Under the pieces are notes generated by a model. That model saw nothing but the letters and a program-made list of their open reading frames with translations. It was not told the origin of the DNA and ran no database searches. A stretch of DNA of 10,835 nucleotides from Actinobacteria bacterium UBA5176. GTDB taxonomy: Bacteria > Actinomycetota > UBA4738. A program made the translations under genes and the position numbers. The first letter of the stretch is position 1. Each line of letters starts with the position of its first letter. Location: assembly GCA_002413305.1 (NCBI GenBank), contig DHWS01000003.1, forward strand, positions 1-10,835. Reading direction: 5' to 3'. Shown in pieces: positions 6,927-10,835 of this stretch.

Positions 6927-8162
6927 TCAGGCCGAACGGGCCAGCCAGAGCTGGGGCTCTTCGAGCTCGGGCATCGAGGGCATGGCATCGGGCGACTCCC
7001 ACATCCGGGCCAGGGTGGACTCGCCCGTGAGTTCCACCACCTTCGTGCAGAAGCCCCGGGCCAGCGCGTGGATCTCGGGCTTCATCTCCAGCCCGAGCAG
7101 ACGCTCCACGGCCTGGTCGCCCGGGCGGCCCTCGCGGAACCGGAGGAGCGCCTCGTCGATCCGCGCGTGGGACGACAGCATGCGGGTGGCGAGGGTTTCG
7201 ACGACGTGCTCGCCGTAGCCCTCGGCGGCCGCCAGGAACGACTGGACCCGTGCCACGCGGAGCCGCTGCTCGGTGGTGGTGGCTTCGCCGAACAGGTTCC
7301 CGACGCCCTCGAACGCCTGCGAGAGCGCGTCGGGATTGGAGAGGTCCAGGTCCTCGAGGCGCCGCTCCAACCCGGACAGGTCGAGCTCGGCGTTCTGCAC
7401 GAGGTCGGTGACCAGCGAGATGAAGTGTGGCCTGGCCCACGCGCCGGCGAACTCGAACCGGTGGACGACCTCGTGGATCGCCACCCATTCCCGGAACTCG
7501 ACCTCCGCCAGGCTCCAATCGCGCTCGAACCGGGTGATGTTCGGGACCACGAAGTACAGGGGCCCGCGCGGCCTGGGGACGGCTAGATCGTACTGGCCGA
7601 GCACCCGCTGGCCGAGGTACCCGAGCACGGTGCCCACTTGCGCGCCCATCAGCAGCGGCACCATGCGACCGAGGAGCGCCTGGATCAGCTCGCCGCCCTG
7701 GACGGCCTCCATGCCCGGCATGCTCGCCGGGTCGGGCGGCATCCCGAGCGCTCCGCCGCCCTGGGCCGAGGCGAGCATCGTGCCGAGGGTCGCGCCGATC
7801 GGGTCGAGGATCTCCCGGAGGTCCCGAATATTCGCCTCGACCCACTGGGCCCGCCGGTACGTCTCGACCCGGGTGATGTCGGACGGGGAGGGCATCCCGG
7901 TGAAATCGGCCACGGCCAGTTCCGCCACCCGCACTGCCTCGGTGAGCCGGGCAAGGTCCTGCGGCGACGGGGGCGGATCCTCCACACCCCACGAGGCCAT
8001 GGCGATCCCCACCTGCCGGGCCAGTTCCCAGTTGACCGGTCCCGTGCCGGCCAGGAGGACCCGCTGGATCTCGCGGAAGAGGGGGACGTCGCCCATCACC
8101 TGGCCGAGGGGGACCTCGGGCGGCTCCTCGGGGATCTGGGGCAGGTCGCGTTCGTCGGCCAT
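6927..8162 (-). CDS. Zinc-dependent metalloprotease of the DUF2342 / F420-biosynthesis-associated family
   Basis: This 411-residue protein carries a gluzincin-type zinc site, HEVVH at residues 230-234, with the downstream AEGYGEHV segment (about 313-320) supplying a candidate third ligand (Glu314 or Glu318). The layout fits the actinobacterial DUF2342 family: GPVNWELARQ near 41-50, a VADFTG helix near 84-89, a GQYDLAVPR strand near 189-197, and a C-terminal WESPDAMP motif near 388-395. No membrane anchor or signal peptide is seen. Family members are annotated as putative hydrolases or metalloproteases; their physiological substrate is unknown to me. I chose ATG at 8162 because a TAGAAT -10 box (8176-8171) lies 8 bases upstream of it. 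A longer start at 8201 adds 13 residues, has a weak GGGGA upstream, and would place the promoter inside the gene. It is transcribed divergently from moaE. Confidence 0.88.
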   Translation of the reverse strand: MADERDLPQIPEEPPEVPLGQVMGDVPLFREIQRVLLAGTGPVNWELARQVGIAMASWGVEDPPPSPQDLARLTEAVRVAELAVADFTGMPSPSDITRVETYRRAQWVEANIRDLREILDPIGATLGTMLASAQGGGALGMPPDPASMPGMEAVQGGELIQALLGRMVPLLMGAQVGTVLGYLGQRVLGQYDLAVPRPRGPLYFVVPNITRFERDWSLAEVEFREWVAIHEVVHRFEFAGAWARPHFISLVTDLVQNAELDLSGLERRLEDLDLSNPDALSQAFEGVGNLFGEATTTEQRLRVARVQSFLAAAEGYGEHVVETLATRMLSSHARIDEALLRFREGRPGDQAVERLLGLEMKPEIHALARGFCTKVVELTGESTLARMWESPDAMPSMPELEEPQLWLARSA

Positions 8163-8170
8163 GCCCTTGC

Positions 8171-8176
8171 ATTCTA
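8171..8176 (-). promoter_or_regulatory. -10 box for the metalloprotease gene (probable leaderless start)
   Basis: The minus strand reads TAGAAT, 5 of 6 matches to TATAAT, with 8 bases before ATG at 8162, so the message would begin one or two bases before the start codon. No good -35 box lies 16-19 bases upstream. It is the best -10 match I found in an intergenic region here. Confidence 0.5.
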
Positions 8177-8227
8177 GGGTGAGCCGTCCGAACCGCTCCA
8201 TCGAACCATCCCCGGCGGGCTCGCCGA

Positions 8228-8233
8228 TACTAT
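8228..8233 (+). promoter_or_regulatory. -10 box for the moaE operon (probable leaderless start)
   Basis: TACTAT fits the actinobacterial TANNNT -10 form and lies 6 bases before ATG at 8240, which places the transcription start on the start codon. No Shine-Dalgarno site precedes moaE and no convincing -35 is present. It is back to back with the metalloprotease -10 box, about 50 bases apart. Confidence 0.45.
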
Positions 8234-8239
8234 TGGGCC

Positions 8240-8665
8240 ATGCGAGAAGGACTTCTGGTCCGCCTGACCGCGGACCCCCTGGATCCGACGGAGGCGCTGG
8301 CCTTCGCGGCGGATCCCAGCGCCGGTGGGACGGTCCTGTTCAGCGGCACCGTCCGTGACCATTCGACCGCCGGCGAGGTCACGCGCCTGGAGTACGAGGC
8401 GTGGGACGAACGCGCCCTGCAGGGCTTGGAAGCGATCGGTGAGGAGCTCTTCGGATCGTGGCCCGTTCGGAAGGTAGCCATCCTGCATCGCGTCGGGCGG
8501 CTCGAGATCGGCGAGATCTCGGTGCTGGTGTGCTGCTCGGCGCCCCACCGGGCCGAGGCGTTCGAGGCGGCCCGGCACGGGATCGAACGCCTCAAGCGCG
8601 ACGTGCCGATCTGGAAGAAGGAGTCGCTCGCGTCGGGGGAATCGGAGTGGGTGATGGGCTCGTGA
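8240..8665 (+). CDS. moaE: Molybdopterin synthase catalytic (large) subunit MoaE
   Basis: This 141-residue protein is MoaE, which works with thiocarboxylated MoaD to put two sulphurs into precursor Z (cyclic pyranopterin monophosphate) and so make molybdopterin. Family landmarks appear in order: SGTVRDH (35-41, Arg39), LEYEAW (50-55), RVGRLEIGE (84-92), APHRAEAFEA (101-110, His103 and Arg104) and LKRDVPIWKKE (118-128). Lys119 and Lys126 fall at the same numbers as the catalytic lysines that I recall for E. coli MoaE. The length is normal for the family (about 140-150). No moaD or other cofactor gene is in the window. It is the first gene of a three-gene overlapping operon: its stop overlaps the start of the MreB-like gene (GTGA at 8662-8665). 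Confidence 0.95.
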   Translation: MREGLLVRLTADPLDPTEALAFAADPSAGGTVLFSGTVRDHSTAGEVTRLEYEAWDERALQGLEAIGEELFGSWPVRKVAILHRVGRLEIGEISVLVCCSAPHRAEAFEAARHGIERLKRDVPIWKKESLASGESEWVMGS

Positions 8666-9681
8666 CCCGGGCGCGCGACCTAGCCGTCGACCTCGGGACG
8701 GCCAACACCCGCGTGGTTCGCCACGGGGACGGGATCGTGTACGACGAACCCACGGTGGTCGCGGTGAACACGCGGACGGGCGACGTCCTGGCGGTCGGGG
8801 GGAAGGCCCGAGCCCTCATGCAGGAGGCGCCGCCCCACGTGGCGGTCACCCGGCCGATGGAACGGGGCGTGATCACCGACTACGAGCTGGCTGAGCAGAT
8901 GATCCGGCTGGTGTTTCGAACACTCGGCGTCAGCCGTCTGTTCAAGCCCCGGGTCCTGGTGTGCGTGCCGTCATCGCTGACCCCGGTCGAACGCCGTGCC
9001 GTCGAGGAGGCCGTCACGTCGGCGGGCGGGCGTTCGGTCTCGCTGGTGGACGAACCGCTCGCCGCGGCCATCGGGGCAGGGCTGCCTGTCCAGGACGCCC
9101 GCGGAAGCATGATCGTCGACATCGGCGGGAGCACGTCCGAGATGGCCATGGTGGCCCTCGGCGGGGTGGTCACCACCATGGCCATCCCGGTGGGCGGGTT
9201 CGACATGGACGAGGCCATCCAGCGGCACATCCGCAAGCGGTACGGGGTGGCGGTGGGAGACCGTGTGGCAGAGCGGGTGAAGATCGAACTGGGGTCGGCG
9301 TATCCGGCGGCGGATGCCCGGCCGATGGAGGTGCACGGCCGGGAGCTGGCCAGCGCCATGCCAACGACCGTGCTGGTCACGCCGGAGGAGGTTCGTGAGG
9401 TGCTCACCGCGACGGTGGAACACATCGCCCAGACCACGCGGGACTGCCTCTCCGAGAGCCCGCCGGAGCTCGCGCACGATGTCCTGGAGACGGGCCTGTT
9501 CCTGACCGGCGGGGGAGCTCTCCTCCGGGGCCTGGACATGCGGCTGGCCCAGGAGTGCGAAGTGCCGGTCCACCTGACGGAGCTGCCCATGGCCACGGTG
9601 GCGATCGGGGCGGGCCGCCTGCTCGACTACCTCCCCGCCTATCGCGGTTCCCAGATCCGCCCGGCCTCGGCGCATAGATGA
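8662..9681 (+). CDS. mreB: MreB-like bacterial actin (rod shape-determining protein family)
   Basis: This 339-residue protein is an actin-fold ATPase of the MreB group, which polymerises under the membrane and guides cell-wall synthesis. The ATP-binding motifs are in place: phosphate 1 DLGTANT (10-16), phosphate 2 DIGGSTSE (153-160) and adenosine TGGGALLRG (282-290), plus CVPSSLTPVERRAV (101-114) and EPLAAAIGAGLPV (131-143), as in true MreB. Phosphate 2 departs from the usual DIGGGT by a Gly-to-Ser change. SRLF (91-94) corresponds to the hydrophobic membrane-insertion loop of Thermotoga MreB, while the N-terminus MTRARD lacks an amphipathic helix. Length is typical (about 335-345). GTG at 8662 overlaps the moaE stop; GTG at 8647 is an alternative start. 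No mreC or mreD follows, so this may be a paralogue rather than the main MreB. Confidence 0.9.
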   Translation: MTRARDLAVDLGTANTRVVRHGDGIVYDEPTVVAVNTRTGDVLAVGGKARALMQEAPPHVAVTRPMERGVITDYELAEQMIRLVFRTLGVSRLFKPRVLVCVPSSLTPVERRAVEEAVTSAGGRSVSLVDEPLAAAIGAGLPVQDARGSMIVDIGGSTSEMAMVALGGVVTTMAIPVGGFDMDEAIQRHIRKRYGVAVGDRVAERVKIELGSAYPAADARPMEVHGRELASAMPTTVLVTPEEVREVLTATVEHIAQTTRDCLSESPPELAHDVLETGLFLTGGGALLRGLDMRLAQECEVPVHLTELPMATVAIGAGRLLDYLPAYRGSQIRPASAHR

Positions 9682-10754
9682 CCGGTCCCGACGGGCTTCC
9701 CCCGGCGCGCCCGGTCGAGGACGCGCCGGCAACGTACGGCCGGTCGTCCCGCCGGTGGTGGCGTCGGTCGGTCTTCCTGGTGCCTGTGGTCTTCCTACTG
9801 GCCGTGCCGGCGTTCATCCGCATCCCCTACTTCGTGGTCTCGCCGGGACCGGCCGAGAACGTCATCCCGCTGATCAGCGTGCGAGGGCAACAGACGTACC
9901 GGCCGAAGGGCGGCCTGCTGCTGACATCGGTCTATGAATCGACGGGCCGCGTCACGGTCTACCAGGCTCTGAAGGGATGGCTGGATCCCTCGGAAGCGGT
10001 GGTGCCCGAGCGCGACATCCTCGCCCCCGGCCAGACCGTCAAGCAGGGCGAGCTGGTGGCGAAGTCGCAGATGGACGAGAGCATCTACAACGCCGCACTG
10101 GTGGCGCTCACGAAGTACACGGGCTACCCGAAGAGCCACGGACCGGGCGTGTTCGTGGTGAGCGTGATCGCGGGCTACCCGGCCGACGGCAAGCTGGTCG
10201 CCGAGGACGTGATCCTGGCGGTGAACGAGCAGAGGGTGGACTCGCCCGAAGCGCTCGGGCAGGCGATCCAGGCGAACGGGGCCGGTACGCCTTTGGGACT
10301 CACCGTGCAGCGCATGGTCGAGGTGGACGGCACGCTGCAGCGGCGGACCAGCCGGGTGACGGTCACGCCGACGATCCCCAAGAATTCGAACCGGGCGCAG
10401 ATCGGGGTGGAGGCCATCACGAACTTCCCGGTTCCCCTGTACATCAACAACGAGGGGATCGGAGGGCCATCGGCCGGGCTGATGTGGACCCTGGGGCTGA
10501 TCGACTGGCTGACCCCCGGAGACCTGACCCGGGGCCGGCTCATCGCCGGGACGGGGACGATCCTGCCCGACGGGACGGTCGGGCCGATCGGTGGGATCCA
10601 GCAGAAGGTGGTCGGCGCCGAATACGCCCACGCGGTGGTGTTCTTCGCCCCGGTCAGCGAGGCGGCCGGCGCGAGGGCGGTGGCCCACGGCATCACGATC
10701 GTGCCGGTTCGAACCTACCTCGACGCGCTCCGCTATCTCCAGGGCCACACGTGA
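9678..10754 (+). CDS. Membrane-anchored PDZ plus Lon-type (S16) serine protease, YlbL-like
   Basis: This 358-residue protein is a signal-anchored protease. A cytoplasmic, arginine-rich N-terminus (1-30) leads into a single membrane helix (about 31-49), so the rest lies outside the membrane. A PDZ-like domain spans about 155-230, with VFVVSVIAGYPADG near 158-171. The C-terminal Lon proteolytic domain has catalytic Ser265 in GGPSAGLM (262-269) and Lys310 in GGIQQK (305-310), with LPDGTVGPIGG (296-306) as in Lon. There is no ATPase domain. Bacillus YlbL and mycobacterial Rv3194c are of this type. The ATG at 9678 overlaps the MreB-like stop (ATGA), so the two are translationally coupled. Substrates are unknown; the operon suggests envelope or cell-shape work, which is inference. 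Confidence 0.92.
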   Translation: MTGPDGLPPARPVEDAPATYGRSSRRWWRRSVFLVPVVFLLAVPAFIRIPYFVVSPGPAENVIPLISVRGQQTYRPKGGLLLTSVYESTGRVTVYQALKGWLDPSEAVVPERDILAPGQTVKQGELVAKSQMDESIYNAALVALTKYTGYPKSHGPGVFVVSVIAGYPADGKLVAEDVILAVNEQRVDSPEALGQAIQANGAGTPLGLTVQRMVEVDGTLQRRTSRVTVTPTIPKNSNRAQIGVEAITNFPVPLYINNEGIGGPSAGLMWTLGLIDWLTPGDLTRGRLIAGTGTILPDGTVGPIGGIQQKVVGAEYAHAVVFFAPVSEAAGARAVAHGITIVPVRTYLDALRYLQGHT

Positions 10755-10793
10755 CGTAGATCCGAAGCGGCCCCTGAACCGCGCGCCATCGGG

Positions 10794-10835
10794 TACGCTT
10801 GGCGCTTCCGAGGGAGGAGTGACGAAGGGTTGGCC
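10794..10835 (+). promoter_or_regulatory. Promoter-like and SD-like stretch before a gene cut off at the window end
   Basis: After the protease stop, TACGCT (10794-10799) has the TANNNT -10 form and GGGAGG (10812-10817) resembles a Shine-Dalgarno site. GTG at 10819 is only one base after that site, which is too close, so the real start is probably beyond the window. No clear -35 is visible. By actinobacterial synteny a UPF0182 membrane protein could follow, but nothing in these bases proves it. Confidence 0.3.

Noticed and set aside
6850..8172. 440-codon frame on the same strand as the metalloprotease
   Set aside because: It is Arg/Gly/Pro-rich low-complexity translation of another frame, while the competing frame contains HEVVH and family motifs.
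7273..8358. 361-codon plus-strand frame opposite the metalloprotease
   Set aside because: It is Ser/Arg-rich without motifs, overlaps moaE in another frame, and is a shadow of the minus-strand gene.
8458..8661. Longer start for the MreB-like gene
   Set aside because: The extra residues are a shadow of moaE; GTG at 8662 places the phosphate-1 motif at residue 10, as in MreB.
1..10835. CRISPR array, insertion sequence, tRNA, rRNA or toxin-antitoxin module
   Set aside because: I saw no regularly spaced repeats, transposase motifs, terminal inverted repeats, cloverleaf-like sequence or small paired genes on either strand.

Overview
This is a high-GC (high-sixties percent by eye), gene-dense window, most likely from an actinobacterium. 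The reasons are the GC bias, frequent 4-base ATGA/GTGA gene overlaps, GTG starts, TANNNT -10 boxes placed so that transcripts would start at the start codon, and two families typical of Actinomycetota: the DUF2342-type zinc metalloprotease and the YlbL-like PDZ/Lon protease. MreB argues for a rod-forming or deep-branching lineage rather than a mycobacterium- or corynebacterium-like cell. A finer taxonomic call is not possible from this sequence.

Positions 1-6081 (+ strand) form one block for nucleoside uptake and, probably, deoxyribose breakdown. It holds the 3' part of a short aldehyde-dehydrogenase-like gene, a structured 146-base gap, a BMP/PnrA-type nucleoside-binding lipoprotein, a strong intercistronic hairpin, a double-domain ABC ATPase, and two membrane permeases. 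The last three genes overlap by 4 bases at each junction. The layout matches the B. subtilis nupNOPQ (yufNOPQ) type of transporter: lipoprotein outside, two permeases in the membrane, one fused ATPase inside. The short aldehyde-dehydrogenase relative has no cysteine in its visible part and ends before the usual catalytic domain, so it looks like a non-catalytic partner.

Positions 6095-8162 (- strand) hold two genes. A DUF2342-family metalloprotease with an HEVVH site is followed by a 257-residue protein of unknown function, whose last ~120 residues vaguely resemble a PPOX-like split barrel. The unknown gene runs tail-to-tail into the transporter operon, with a 13-base gap and a candidate terminator hairpin at the junction.

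Positions 8240-10754 (+ strand) are a tightly overlapping trio: moaE (molybdopterin synthase large subunit), an MreB-like actin and a membrane-anchored PDZ plus Lon-type serine protease. The metalloprotease and moaE start back to back from a 77-base region with a -10 box on each strand, both placed for leaderless transcripts. The window ends in a promoter-like and SD-like stretch before another gene that is cut off.

Most of the window is recognisable housekeeping and transport. The parts that deserve a second look are the MreB-like gene inside a moaE-protease operon, the two RNA structures around the binding-protein gene, the aldehyde dehydrogenase pseudoenzyme, and the unknown minus-strand gene. 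I found no sign of a defence system, mobile element, CRISPR array, tRNA or rRNA.
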